This document shows, in pieces, positions 1 through 14,135 of a stretch of DNA of 64,000 nt; position 1 is the first letter of the stretch, and each line of letters begins with the position of its first letter. Position numbers and translations under genes: made by a program. Below the pieces are notes generated by a model, which did not search any database, was not told where the DNA came from, and saw nothing but the letters and a program-made list of their open reading frames with translations. The DNA comes from Agelas oroides. Its lineage: Eukaryota > Porifera > Demospongiae > Agelasida > Agelasidae. The DNA is taken from assembly GCA_949130485.1 (NCBI GenBank), contig OX422195.1, positions 5,090,566-5,154,565 of the forward strand, given 5' to 3'.

Positions 1-1151
1 ACTTCACTCTACCACACTCTACCATTTCTTTACTTGGCTCTACTTCAGTCTACTACACTCTACCATGGCTCTACCATGGCTCTACTTCACTCTACTACAC
101 TCTACCCTGGCTCTACTTGGCTCTACTTCACTCTAGTACACTCTACCATGGCTCTACTTGGCTCTACTTCACTCTACTACCCTCTACCATGGCTCTACTC
201 GGGTCTACTTCACTCTACTACAACCTACCATGGCTCTACTTGACTCTACTTCACTCTACCATGGCTCTACCTCACTCTACTACACTCTACCCTGGCTCTA
301 CTTGGCTCTACTTCACTCTAGTACACTCTACCATGGCTCTACTTGGCTCTACTTCACTCTACTACCCTCTACCATGGCTCTACTCGGGTCTACTTCACTC
401 TACTACAACCTACCATGGCTCTACTTGACTCTACTTCACTCTACCATGGCTCTACTTGGCTCTACTTCACTACACTCCTCCATGGCTCTATACTCTACCA
501 TGGCTCTACTTGGGTCTACTTCTCTACTTCACTCTTCTACTCTCTACCATGGCTCTACTTGACTCTACTACACACTACCATGGCTCTACCTGACTCTACT
601 ACACTCTACATTGGATCTACCTTGTTGTACTTCATTCTACTACACTCTATCATGGCTCTATTTGACTCTACTTCACTCTAGAACACTGTACCATTTCTCT
701 ACTTGGCTCTACTTCAGTCTACTACACTCTACCATGGCTCTACATGGCTCTACTTCAGTCTACTGCACTCTACCATGTCTCTACTTGGCTCTACTTCAAT
801 CTTCTACAGTCTACCATGGCTCTACTTCACTCTACTACACTCTACCCTGGCTCTACTTGGCTCTACTTCACTCTACTACACTCTACTTGTATACTTCACT
901 CTACTACACTCTACCATGGCTCTACTCGGCTCTACTTCACTCTACTACAACCTACCATTGCTCTACTTAACTCTAGTTCACTCTACCATGGCTCTACTTG
1001 GCTCTACTTCAGTCTACTACACTCTACCATGGCTCTACTTGGCTCTACTTCAGTCTACTACACTCTACCATGGCTCTACCTCACTCTACTACACTCTACC
1101 CTGGCTCTACTTGGCTCTACTTCACTCTAGTACACTCTACCATGGCTCTAC

Positions 1152-4100
1152 GTGGCTCTACTTCACTCTACATCCCTCTACCATGGCTCTACTCGGATCT
1201 ACTTCACTCTACTACAACCTACCATGGCTCTACTTGACTCTACTTCACTCTACCATGGCTCTACTGGGCTCTACTTCACTACACTCCTCCATGGCTCTAT
1301 ACTCTACCATGGCTCTACTTGGGTCTACTTCTCTACTTCACTCTTCTACTCTCTATCATGTCTCTACTTGCCTCTACTACACACTACCATGGCTCTACCT
1401 GACTGTACTACACTCTACATTGGATCTACCTTGTTGTACTTCACTCTACTACACTCTATCATGACTCTATTTGACTCTACTTCACTCTAGAACACTCTAC
1501 CATTTCTCTACTTGGCTCTACTTCAGTCTACTACACTCTACCATGGCTCTACTTGGCTCTACTTCAGTCTACTGCACTCTACCATGTCTCTACTTTGCTC
1601 TACTTCCCTCTTCTACACTCTACCATGGCTCAACTTCACTCTACTACACTCTACCCTGGCTCTACTTGGCTCTACTTCACTCTAGTACACTCTACCATGG
1701 CTCTACTTGGCTCTCCTTCACTCTACTACAACATACCATGTCTCTACTTGGCTCTACTTCACTCTTCTACACTCTACCATGGTTCTAAATGACTCTACTA
1801 CACTCTACCCTGGTTCTACTTCTCTCTACTTCACTCTATTTCACTCTACCATGGTTCTACTTGGCTCTCCTTCACTCTACTACACTCTACCATGGCTCTA
1901 CTCGGCTCTACTTCACTCTACTAGAACCTACCATGACTCTACTTGACTCTACTTCACTCTACCATGGCTCTACTTGGCTCTACTTCACTACACTCCTCCA
2001 TGGCTCTATATTCTACCATGGCTCTGCTTGGGTCTACTGATCTACTTCACTCTACTAGTCTCTACCATGGCTCTACTTGACTCTACTACTCACTACCATG
2101 GCTCTACCTGACTCTACTACACTCTACATTGGATCTACCTTGTTGTACTTCACTCTACTACACTCTATCATGGCTGTATTTGACTCTACTTCACTCTACC
2201 ACACACTACCATTACTCTACTTGGCTATACTTCAGTCTACTACACTGTACCATGGCTCTACTTGGCTCTACTTCAGTCTACTACACTCTACCATGGCTCT
2301 ACTTGTCTCTACTTCACCCTTCTACCCTCTACCATGGCTCTACTTCACTCTACTACACTCTACCCTGGCTCTACTTGGCTCTACTTCACTCTATTACACT
2401 CTGCCATGGCTCTGCTAGGCTCTACTTCTCTCTACTACACTCTGCCATGGCTATACTTGACTCTACTACACACTACCATGGCTCTACCTGACTCTACTAC
2501 ACTCTACATTGGATCTACCTTGTTGTACTTCACTCTACTACACTCTATCATGTCTCTGTTTGACTCTACTTCACTCTACCGCACTCTACCATTTCTCTAC
2601 TTGGCTCTACTTCAGTCTACTAAACTCTACCATGGCTCTACATCGCTCTACTTCAGTCTACTACACTCTACCATGGCTCTACTTGGCTCTACTTCACTCT
2701 TCTACACTCTACCACTCTACTACACTCTACCCTGGCTCTACTTGGCTCTTCTTCACTCTAGTACACTCTACCATGGCTCTACTCGGCTCTACTTCACTCT
2801 ACTACAACCTACCATAGCTCTACTTGACTCTACTTCACTCTACCTTGGCTCTACTTGGCTCTACTTCACTGCACTCCTCCATGGCTTTATATTCTACCAT
2901 GGCTCTACTTGGGTCTACTGCTCTACTTCACTCTACTCTCTACCATGGCTCTACTTGACTCTACTACACACTACCATGGCTCTACCTGCCTCTACTACAC
3001 TCTACATTTGATCTACCTTCTTGTACTTCACTCTACTGCACTCTATCATGGCTCTATTTGACTCTACTTCACTCTATCACACTCTACCATTTCTCTACTT
3101 GGCTCTACTTCAGTGTACTACACTCTACCATGGCTCTACTTGGCTCTACTTGGCTCTACTTCAGTCTACTACACTCTACCATGTCTCTACTTGGCTCTAC
3201 TTCAATCTTCTACACTCTACCATGGGTCTAATTGACTCTACTTCACTCTAGCCTGGCTCTACTTGGCTCTACTTCACGCTAGTACACTCTACCATGGCTC
3301 TATTTGCCTCTCCTTCACTCTAGTACACTCTACCATGGCTCTACTCGGCTCTACTTCACTCTACTACAACCTACCATAGCTCTACTTGACTCTACTTCAC
3401 TCTACCTTGGCTCTACTTGGCTCTACTTCACTACACTCCTCCATGGCTCTATACTCTACCGTGGCTCTACTTGGGTCTACTGCTCTACTTCACTCTACTC
3501 TCTACCATCGCTCTATTTGACTCTAGTACACACTACCATTCCTCTACCTGACTCTACTACACTCTATATTGGATCTACTTTCTTGTACTTCACTCTACTG
3601 CACTCTATCGTGGCTCTATTTGACTCTACTTCACTCTATCACACTCTACCATTTCTATACTTGGCTCTACTTCCGTGTACTACACTCTACCATGGCTCTA
3701 CTTGGCTCTACTTCAGTCTACTACACTCTACCATGTCTCTACTTGGCTCTAATTCAATCTTCTACACTCTACCATTGCTCTAATTCACTCTACTTCACTC
3801 TACCCTGGCTCTACTTAATTCTACTTCACGCTATTACACTCTACCATGGCTCTACTTGGCTCTACTTCACTCTACTACACTCTACCATGGCTCTACTCGG
3901 CTCTACTTCACTCTACTACCCTCTACCATGGCTCTACTCGGATCTACTTCACTCTACTACAACCTACCATGGCTCTACTTGACTCTACTTCACTCTACCA
4001 TGGCTCTACTTGGCTCTACTTCACTACACTCCTCCATGGCTCTATACTCTACCATGGCTCTACTTGGGTCTACTTCTCTACTTCACTCTTCTACTCTCTA

Positions 4101-4564
4101 CCATGGCTCTACTTGACTCTACTACACACTACCATGGCTCTACCTGACTCTACTACACTCTACATTGGATCTACCTTGTTGTACTTCACTCTACTACACT
4201 CTATCATGGCTCTATTTGTCTCTACTTCACTCTAGAACACTCTACCATTTCTCTACTTGGCTCTACTTCAGTGTACTACCCTCTACCCTGGCTCTACTTG
4301 GCTCTACTTCACTCTACTACACTCTACCATGGCTCTACTTGGCTCTACTTCACTCTACTACAACCTACCATTGCTCTACGTAACTCTAGTTCACTCTACC
4401 ATGGCTCTACTTGGCTCTACTTCAGTCTACTACACTCTACCATGGCTCTACTTGGCTCTACTTCTGTCTACTACACTCTACCATGGCTCTACCTCACTCT
4501 ACTACACTCTACCCTGGCTCTACTTGGCTCTACTTTACTCTAGTACACTCTACCATGGCTCTAC
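1152..4564 (+). repeat. Higher-order repeat copy A2 (3,413 bp)
   Basis: One full higher-order period, defined by matching variants at 1,152 and 4,565. It contains the markers CTCTACTTTGCTCTACTTCCCTC (around 1,590-1,612), the CATGGTTCTA module near 1,780-1,860, the CTGATCTAC variant near 2,038 and the CTCTGCCATGGC variants near 2,400-2,450. Its second half (about 2.7-3.8 kb) differs from the equivalent parts of the next two copies and has its own near-identical partner at 16.4-17.5 kb. Confidence 0.75.
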
Positions 4565-7500
4565 GTGGCTCTACTTCACTCTACAACCCTCTACCATGGC
4601 TCTACTCGGATCTACTTCACTCTACTACAACCTACCATGGCTCTACTTGACTCTACTTCACTCTACCATGGCTCTACTGGGCTCTACTTCACTACACTCC
4701 TCCATGGCTCTATACTCTACCATGGCTCTACTTGGGTCTACTTCTCTACTTCACTCTTCTACTCTCTACAATGTCTCTACTTGACTCTACTACACACTAC
4801 CATGGCTCTACCTGACTGTACTACACTCTACATTGGATCTACCTTGTTGTACTTCACTCTACTACACTCTATCATGACTCTATTTGACTCTACTTCACTC
4901 TAGAACACTCTACCATTTCTCTACTTGGCTCTACTTCAGTCTACTACACTCTACCATGGCTCTACTTGGCTCTACTTCAGTCTACTGCACTCTACCATGT
5001 CTCTACTTTGCTCTAATTCCCTCTTCTACACTCTACCATGGCTCAACTTCACTCTACTACACTCTACCCTGGCTCTACTTGGCTCTACTTCACTCTAGTA
5101 CACTCTACCATGGCTCTACTTGGCTCTCCTTCACTCTACTACAACATACCATGTCTCTACTTGGCTCTACTTCACTCTTCTACACTCTACCATGGTTCTA
5201 ATTGACTCTACTATACTCTACCCTGGTTCTACTTGTCTCTACTTCATTCTATTTCACTCTACCATGGTTCTACTTGGCTCTCCTTCACTCTACTACACTC
5301 TACCTTGGCTCTACTCGGCTCTACTTCACTCTACTAGAACCTACCATGACTCTACTTGACTCTACTTCACTCTACCATGGCTCTACTTGGCTCTACTTCA
5401 CTACACTCCTCCATGGCTCTATATTCTACCATGGCTCTGCTTGGGTCTACTGATCTACTTCACTCTACTAGTCTCTACCATGGCTCTACTTGACTCTACT
5501 ACTCACTACCATGGCTCTACCTGACTCTACTACACTCTACATTGGATCTACCTTGTTGTACTTCACTCTACTACACTCTATCATGGCTGTATTTGACTCT
5601 ACTTCACTCTACCACACACTACCATTACTCTACTTGGCTATACTTCAGTCTACTACACTCTACCATGGCTCTACTTGTCTCTACTTCACCCTTCTACCCT
5701 CTACCATGGCTCTACTTCACTCTACTACACTCTACCCTGGCTCTACTTGGCTCTACTTCACTCTGTTACACTCTGCCATGGCTCTGCTAGGCTTTACTTC
5801 TCTCTACTACACTCTGCCATGGCTATACTTGACTCTACTACACACTACCATGGCTCTACCTGACTCTACTACACTCTACATTGGATCTACCTTGTTGTAC
5901 TTCACTCTACTACACTCTATCATGTCTCTGTTTGACTCTACTTCACTCTACCGCACTCTACCATTTCTCTACTTGGCTCTACTTCAGTCTACTACACTCT
6001 ACCATGGCTCTACATCGCTCTACTTCAGTCTACTACACTCTACCATGGCTCTACTTGGCTCTACTTCACTCTTCTACACTCTACCATGGCTCTACTTCAC
6101 TCTACTACACTCTACCCTGGCTCTACTTGGCTCTTCTTCACTCTAGTACACTCTACCATGGCTCTACTCGGCTCTACTTCACTCTACTACAACCTACCAT
6201 AGCTCTACTTGACTCTACTTCACTCTACCTTGGCTCTTCTTGGCTCTACTTCACTGCACTCCTCCATGGCTCTATACTCTACCATGGCTCTACTTGGGTC
6301 TACTGCTCTACTTCACTCTACTCTCTACCATGGCTCTACTTGACCCTACTACACACTACCATGGCTCTACCTGCCTCTACTACACTCTACATTTGATCTA
6401 CCTTCTTGTACTTCACTCTACTGCACTCTATCATGGCTCTATTTGACTCTACTTCACTCTATCACACTCTACCATTTCTCTACTTGGCTCTACTTCAGTG
6501 TACTACACTCTACCATGGCTCTACTTGGCTCTACTTGGCTCTACTTCAGTCTACTACACTCTACCATGTCTCTACTTGGCTCTACTTCAATCTTCTACAC
6601 TCTACCATGGGTCTAATTGACTCTACTTCACTCTAGCCTGGCTCTACTTGGCTCTACTTCACGCTAGTACACTCTACCATGGCTCTATTTGTCTCTCCTT
6701 CACTCTAGTACACTCTACCATGGCTCTACTCGGCTCTACTTCACTCTACTACAACCTACCACAGCTCTACTTGACTCTACTTCACTCTACCATGGCTCTA
6801 CTTGCTTCTGCTTCACTACACTCCTCCATGGCTCTCTACTCTACCATGGCTCTACTTGGGTCTACTGCTCTACTTCACTCTACTACTCTCTACCATGGCT
6901 CTACTTGACTCTACTACACACTACCATGGCTCTACATGACTCTACTGCACTCTACATTGGATCTTCCTTGTTGTACTTCACTCTACTACACTTTACCATG
7001 GTTCTACTTGGCTCTACTTCACTCTTTTACACTCTACCATGGCTCTACTTCACTCTACCACACTCTACCCTGGCTCTACTTGGCTCTACTGCACTCAAGT
7101 ACACTCCATCATGGCTCTACTCGGCTCTACTTCACTCTACTACAACCCACCATCGCTCTACTTGACTCTACTTCACTCTATCATGGCTCTACTTGGCTCT
7201 ACTTCACTACACTCCTCCATGGCTCTATATTCTACCATGGCTCTACTTGGATCTACTACTCTACTTCACTCTACTCTCTACCATGGCTCTACTTGACTCT
7301 ACTACACACTACCATGGCTCTACCTGACTCTACTACACTGTACATTGGATCTACCTTGTTGTACTTCACTCTACTACACTCTATCATGGCTCTATTTGAT
7401 TCTACTTGACTCTACCACACTCTACCATTTCTCTACATGGCTCTACTTCAGTCTACTACACTCTACAATGGCTCTACTTGGTTCTACTTCAGTCTACTAC

Positions 7501-8186
7501 ACTCTACCATGTCTCTACTTGGCTCTACTTCACTCTTCTACACTCTACAATGGCTCTACTTGACTCTACCACACTCTACCCTGGCTCTACTTGGCTCTAC
7601 TGCACTCTGGTAAACTCTAGCATGGCTCTACTCGGCTCTACTTCACTCTACTACAACCTACCATGGCTCTACTTGACTCTACTTCACTCTACCATGGCCC
7701 TACTTGGTTCTACTTCACTACACTCCTCCATGGCTCTATACTCTACCATGGCTCTACCTTGGTCTACTGCTTTACTTCACTTTACTACTCTCTACCATGG
7801 CTCTACTTGACTCTACTACACACTACCATGGCTCTATCTGACTCTACTACACTCTCCATTGGATCTACCTTGTTATACTTCACTCTACTACACTCTATCA
7901 TGGCTCTATTTGACTCTACTTCACTCTACCACACTCTACCATTTCTCTACTTGGCTCTCCTTCAGTCTACTACACTCTACCATGGCTCTACTTGGCTCTA
8001 CTTCAGTCTACTACACTCTACCATGGCTCTACTTAGCTCTATTTCAGTCTACTACACTCTACCATGTCTCTACTTGGCTCTACTTCACTCTTCTACACTC
8101 TACTATGCCTCTAATTGACTCTACTACATTCTACACTGGCTCTTCTTGGCTCTACTTCACTCTAGTACACTCTACCATGGCTCTAA
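4565..8186 (+). repeat. Higher-order repeat copy A3 (3,622 bp)
   Basis: The next higher-order period. It aligns to A2 with an offset of 3,413 bp over its first part and to A4 with offsets of 3,622-3,663 bp. Its landmarks at 5,542 and 5,881 are 339 bp apart, whereas the equivalent pair in A4 (9,164 and 9,544) is 380 bp apart, so this copy lacks one 41-bp unit. It also has CTGTTACACTCTGCC near 5,763 where the others have CTATTACACTCTGCC. Confidence 0.75.
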
Positions 8187-11100
8187 TTGGCTCTAGTTCA
8201 CTCTACTCCACTCTACCATGGCTCTACTCGGCTCTACTTCACTCTACTACAACCTACCATGACTCTACTTGACTCTACTTCACTCTACCATGGCTCTATT
8301 TGGCTCAACTTCACTACACTCCTCCATGGCTCTATACTCTACCATGGCTCTACTTGGGTCTACTTCTCTACTTCACTCTTCTACTCTCTACAATGTCTCT
8401 ACTTGACTCTACTACACACTACCATGGCTCTACCTGACTGTACTACACTCCACATTGGATCTACCTTGTTGTACTTCACTCTACTACACTCTATCATGAC
8501 TCTATTTGACTCTACTTCACTCTAGAACACTCTACCATTTCTCTACTTGGCTCTACTTCAGTCTACTACACTCTACCATGGCTCTACTTGGCTCTACTTC
8601 AGTCTACTGCACTCTACCATGTCTCTACTTTGCTCTACTTCCCTCTTCTACACTCTACCATGGCTCAACTTCACTCTACTACACTCTACCCTGGCTCTAC
8701 TTGGCTCTACTTCACTCTAGTACACTCTACCATGGCTCTACTTGGCTCTCCTTCACTCTACTACAACATACCATGTCTCTACTTGGCTCTACTTCACTCT
8801 TCTACACTCTACCATGGTTCTAATTGACTCTACTACACTCTACCCTGGTTCTACTTGTCTCTACTTCACTCTATTTCACTCTACCATGGTTCTACTTGGC
8901 TCTCCTTCACTCTACTACACTCTACCATGGCTCTACTCGGCTCTACTTCACTCTACTAGAACCTACCATGACTCTACTTGACTCTACTTCACTCTACCAT
9001 GGCTCTACTTGGCTCTACTTCACTACACTCCTCCATGGCTCTATATTCTACCATGGCTCTGCTTGGGTCTACTGATCTACTTCACTCTACTAGTCTCTAC
9101 CATGGCTCTACTTGACTCTACTACTCACTACCATGGCTCTACCTGACTCTACTACACTCTACATTGGATCTACCTTGTTGTACTTCACTCTACTACACTC
9201 TATCATGGCTGTATTTGACTCTACTTCACTCTACCACACACTACCATTACTCTACTTGGCTATACTTCAGTCTACTACACTGTACCATGGCTCTACTTGG
9301 CTCTACTTCAGTCTACTACACTCTACCATGGCTCTACTTGTCTCTACTTCACCCTTCTACCCTCTACCATGGCTCTACTTCACTCTACTACACTCTACCC
9401 TGGCTCTACTTGGCTCTACTTCACTCTATTACACTCTGCCATGGCTCTGCTAGGCTCTACTTCTCTCTACTACACTCTGCCATGGCTATACTTGACTCTA
9501 CTACACACTACCATGGCTCTACCTGACTCTACTACACTCTACATTGGATCTACCTTGTTGTACTTCACTCTACTACACTCTATCATGTCTCTGTTTGACT
9601 CTACTTCACTCTACCGCACTCTACCATTTCTCTACTTGGCTCTACTTCAGTCTACTACACTCTACCATGGCTCTACATCGCTCTACTTCAGTCTACTACA
9701 CTCTACCATGGCTCTACTTGGCTCTACTTCACTCTTCTACACTCTACCATGGCTCTACTTCACTCTACTACACTCTACCCTGGCTCTACTTGGCTCTTCT
9801 TCACTCTAGTACACTCTACCAATGCTCTACTCGGCTCTACTTCACTCTACTACAACCTACCATAGCTCTACTTGACTCTACTTCACTCTACCTTGGCTCT
9901 ACTTGGCTCTACTTCACTGCACTCCTCCATGGCTCTATACTCTACCATGGCTCTACTTGGGTCTACTGCTCTACTTCACTCTACTCTCTAGCATGGCTCT
10001 ACTTGACTCTACTACACACTACCATGGCTCTACCTGCCTCTACTACACTCTACATTTGATCTACCTTCTTGTACTTCACTCTACTGCACTCTATCATGGC
10101 TCTATTTGACTCTACTTCACTCTATCACACTCTACCATTTCTCTACTTGGCTCTACTTCAGTGTACTACACTCTACCATGGCTCTACTTGGCTCTACTTG
10201 GCTCTACTTCAGTCTACTACACTCTACCATGTCTCTACTTGGCTCTACTTCAATCTTCTACACTCTACCATGGGTCTAATTGACTCTACTTCACTCTAGC
10301 CTGGCTCTACTTGGCTCTACTTCACGCTAGTACACTCTACCATGGCTCTATTTGCCTCTCCTTCACTCTAGTACACTCTACCATGGCTCTACTCGGCTCT
10401 ACCTCACTCTACTACAACCTACTACAGCTCTACTTGACTCTACTTCACTCTACCATGGCTCTACTTGCTTCTGCTTCACTACACTCCTCCATGGCTCTCT
10501 ACTCTACCATGGCTCTACTTGGGTCTACTGCTCTACTTCACTCTACTACTCTCTACCATGGCTCTACTTGACTCTACTACACACTACCATGGCTCTACAT
10601 GACTCTACTGCACTCTACATTGGATCTTCCTTGTTGTACTTCACTCTACTACACTCTACCATGGCTCTACTTGGCTCTAATTCACTCTTTTACACTCTAC
10701 CATGGCTCTACTTCACTCTACCACACTCTACCCTGGCTCTACTTGGCTCTACTGCACTCAAGTACACTCCATTATGGCTCTACTCGGCTCTACTTCACTC
10801 TACTACAACCCACCATCGCTCTACTTGACTCTACTTCACTCTATCATGGCTCTACTTGGCTCTACTTCACTAACTCCTCCATGGCTCTATATTCTACCAT
10901 GGCTCTACTTGGATCTACTACTCTACTTCACTCTACTCTCTACCATGGCTCTACTTAACTCTACTACACACTACCATGGCTCTACCTGACTCTACTACAC
11001 TGTACATTGGATCTACCTTGTTGTACTTCACTCTACTACACTCTATCATGGCTCTATTTGACTCTACTTGACTCTACCACACTCTACCATTTCTCTACAT

Positions 11101-11848
11101 GGCTCTACTTCAGTCTACTACACTCTACAATGGCTCTACTTGGTTCTACTTCAGTCTACTACACTCTACCATGTCTCTACTTGGCTCTACTTCACTCTTC
11201 TACACTCTACAATGGCTCTACTTGACTCTACCACACTCTACCCTGGCTCTACTTGGCTCTACTGCACTCTGGTAAACTCTAGCATGGCTCTACTCGGCTC
11301 TACTTCACTCTACTACAACCTACCATGGCTCTACTTGACTCTACTTCACTCTACCATGGCCCTACTTGGTTCTACTTCACTACACTCCTCCATGGCTCTA
11401 TACTCTACCATGGCTCTACCTTGGTCTACTGCTTTACTTCACTTTACTACTCTCTACCATGGCTCTACTTGACTCTACTACACACTACCATGGCTCTATC
11501 TGACTCTACTACACTCTCCATTGGATCTACCTTGTTATACTTCACTCTACTACACTCTATCATGGCTCTATTTGACTCTACTTCACTCTACCACACTCTA
11601 CCATTTCTCTACTTGGCTCTCCTTCAGTCTACTACACTCTACCATGGCTCTACTTGGCTCTACTTCAGTCTACTACACTCTACCATGGCTCTACTTAGCT
11701 CTATTTCAGTCTACTACACTCTACCATGTCTCTACTTGGCTCTACTTCACTCTTCTACACTCTACTATGCCTCTAATTGACTCTACTACATTCTACACTG
11801 GCTCTTCTTGGCTCTACTTCACTCTAGTACACTCTACCATGGCTCTAA
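8187..11848 (+). repeat. Higher-order repeat copy A4 (3,662 bp)
   Basis: A full period starting at the AATTGGCTCTAGTTCACTC variant. It is the copy with the most relatives in the window: closely matching versions start at 21,591 (offset 13,404) and 27,684 (offset 19,497). A change from offset 13,404 to 13,405 near 10.9 kb is explained by a small local loss in this copy, where CACTACACTCCTCC reads CACTAACTCCTCC at about 10,867-10,880. Confidence 0.75.
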
Positions 11849-12099
11849 TTGGCTCTAGTTCACTCTACTCCACTCTACCATGGCTCTACTCGGCTCTACT
11901 TCACTCTACTACAACCTACCATGACTCTACTTGACTCTACTTCACTCTACCATGGCTCTATTTGGCTCAACTTCACTACACTCCTCAATGGATCTATACT
12001 CTACCATGGCTCTACTTGGGACTACTGCTCTACTTCACTCTACTGCTCTCTACCATGGCTCTACTTGACTCTACTACACACTACCATGACTCTACCTGA

Positions 12100-13575
12100 C
12101 TCTACTACACTCTACATTGGATCTACCTTGTTGTACTTCACTCTACTACACTCTATCATGACTCTATTTGACTGTACTTCACTCTAGCACACTCTACCAT
12201 TTCTCTACTTGGCTTTACTTCAGTCTACTACACTCTACCATGGCTCTACTTGGCTCTACTTCACTCTTCTACATTCTACCATCGCTCTACTTCACTCTAC
12301 TACACTCTACCCTGGCTCTACTTGGCTCTACTTCACTCTAGTACACCCTACCATGGCTCTACTCCGCTCTACTTCACTCTACTACACTCTACCATGGCTC
12401 TACTTCACTCTACTACACTCTACCATGGCTCTACTTGGCTCTACTTCAGTCTACTGCACTCTACCATGGCCTTACTTGGCTCTACTTCACTCTTCTACAC
12501 TCTACCATGGCTCTACTTCACTCTACTTCACTCTAGTACACTCTACCACGGCTTTACTCGTCTCTACTTCACTCTACTACAACCTACCATGGCTCTACTT
12601 GGCTCTACTTCACTCTACTACAACCTACCATGGCTCTACTTGACTCTACTTCACTCTACCATGGCTCTACTTGGCTCTACTTCACTACACTCCTCCATGG
12701 CTCTATACTCTACCATGGCTCTACTTGGGTCCACTGCTCTACTTCAGTCTACTACTGTCTACCATGGCTCTACTTGACTCTACTACACACTACCATGGCT
12801 CTACCTGACTCTACTACACTCTACATTGGATCTACCTTGTTGTACTTCACTCTACTACACTCTATCATGACTCTATTTGACTGTACTTCACTCTAGCACA
12901 CTCTACCATTACTCTACTTGGCTTTACTTCAGTCTACTACACTCTACCATGGCTCTACTTGGCTCTACTTCACTCTTCTACATTCTACCATCGCTCTACT
13001 TCACTCTACTACACTCTACCCTGGCTCTACTTGGCTCTACTTCACTCTAGTACACCCTACCATGGCTCTACTCCGCTCTACTTCACTCTACTACACTCTA
13101 CCATGGCTCTACTTCACTCTACTACACTCTACCATGGCTCTACTTGGCTCTACTTCAGTCTACTGCACTCTACCATGGCCTTACTTGGCTCTACTTCACT
13201 CTTCTACACTCTACCATGGCTCTACTTCACTCTACTTCACTCTAGTACACTCTACCACGGCTTTACTCGTCTCTACTTCACTCTACTACAACCTACCATG
13301 GCTCTACTTGGCTCTACTTCACTCTACTACAACCTACCATGGCTCTACTTGACTCTACTTCACTCTACCATGGCTCTACTTGGCTCTACTTCACTACACT
13401 CCTCCATGGCTCTATACTCTACCATGGCTCTACTTGGGTCCACTGCTCTACTTCAGTCTACTACTGTCTACCATGGCTCTACTTGACTCTACTACACACT
13501 ACCATGGCTCTACCTGACTCTACTACACTCTACATTGGATCTACCTTGTTGTACTTCACTCTACTACACTCTATC
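12100..13575 (+). repeat. Two-copy tandem duplication, period 709 bp
   Basis: The stretch from about 12,100 repeats from about 12,809 with a constant offset of 709 bp and very few differences; one is CCATTTCTC near 12,198 versus CCATTACTC near 12,907. Shared private variants include TTGACTGTACTTCACTCTAGCAC, CTTGGCTTTACTTCAG, CTACTCCGCTCTAC, CCATGGCCTTACTTGG and the TACCACGGCTTTACTCG unit. The second copy ends near 13,575, where the sequence returns to ordinary cassettes. A shortened relative of the first half lies at about 31.2-31.6 kb. Confidence 0.88.
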
Positions 13576-14135
13576 ATGGCTCTATTTGACTCTACTTCAC
13601 TCTACCACACTCTACCATTTCTTTACTTGGATCTACTTCAGTCTACTACACACTACCATGGCTCTACTTGGCTCTACTTCAGTCTACTACACTCTACCAT
13701 GGCTCTACTTGGCTCTACTTCACTCTTCTACACTCTACCATGGCTCTACTTCACTCTACTACACTCTACCCTGGCTCTACTTGGCTCTACTTCACTCTAG
13801 TACACTCTACCATGGCTCTACTCCACTCTACCTTACTCTACTACAACCTACCATCGCTCTACTTGACTCTACTTCACTCTACCATTGCTCTACTTGACTC
13901 TACTTCACTCTACCATGGCTCTACTTCGCTCTACTTCACTGCCTTCCTCCATGGCTCTATTCTCTAACATGGCTCTACTTGGGTCTACTGCTCTACTTCA
14001 CTCTACTCTCCACCATGGCTCTACTTGACTCTACTACACACTACCATGGCTCTACCTGACTCTACTACACTCTACATTGGATCTACCTTGTTGTACTTCA
14101 CTCTACTACACTCTATCATGGCTCTATTTCACTCT
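13576..14135 (+). repeat. Linker of ordinary satellite cassettes
   Basis: About 560 bp of standard 41-bp units between the 709-bp duplication and block B. It has the usual modules, including a TTCCTCCATGG variant near 13,943 and a TTGGATCTACC landmark at 14,077. Nothing other than satellite is visible. Confidence 0.8.

Larger units (their letters stand above)
1..11985 (+). repeat. Block A: higher-order repeats of about 3.4-3.7 kb
   Basis: Equivalent variant combinations recur at 1,152, 4,565, 8,187 and 11,849, giving periods of 3,413, 3,622 and 3,662 bp. Within each period, TTGGATCTACC-type landmarks (some with TTTGATC) lie at 611, 1,420, 2,129, 2,509, 3,007, 3,569, 4,165, 4,833, 5,542, 5,881, 6,392, 6,957, 7,345, 7,859, 8,455, 9,164 and 9,544. 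Several spacings differ by exactly one 41-bp unit (339/380, 668/709). The last copy breaks off near 11,985, where the sequence switches to the 709-bp duplication family. Boundaries are approximate because every copy is itself repetitive. Confidence 0.85.
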
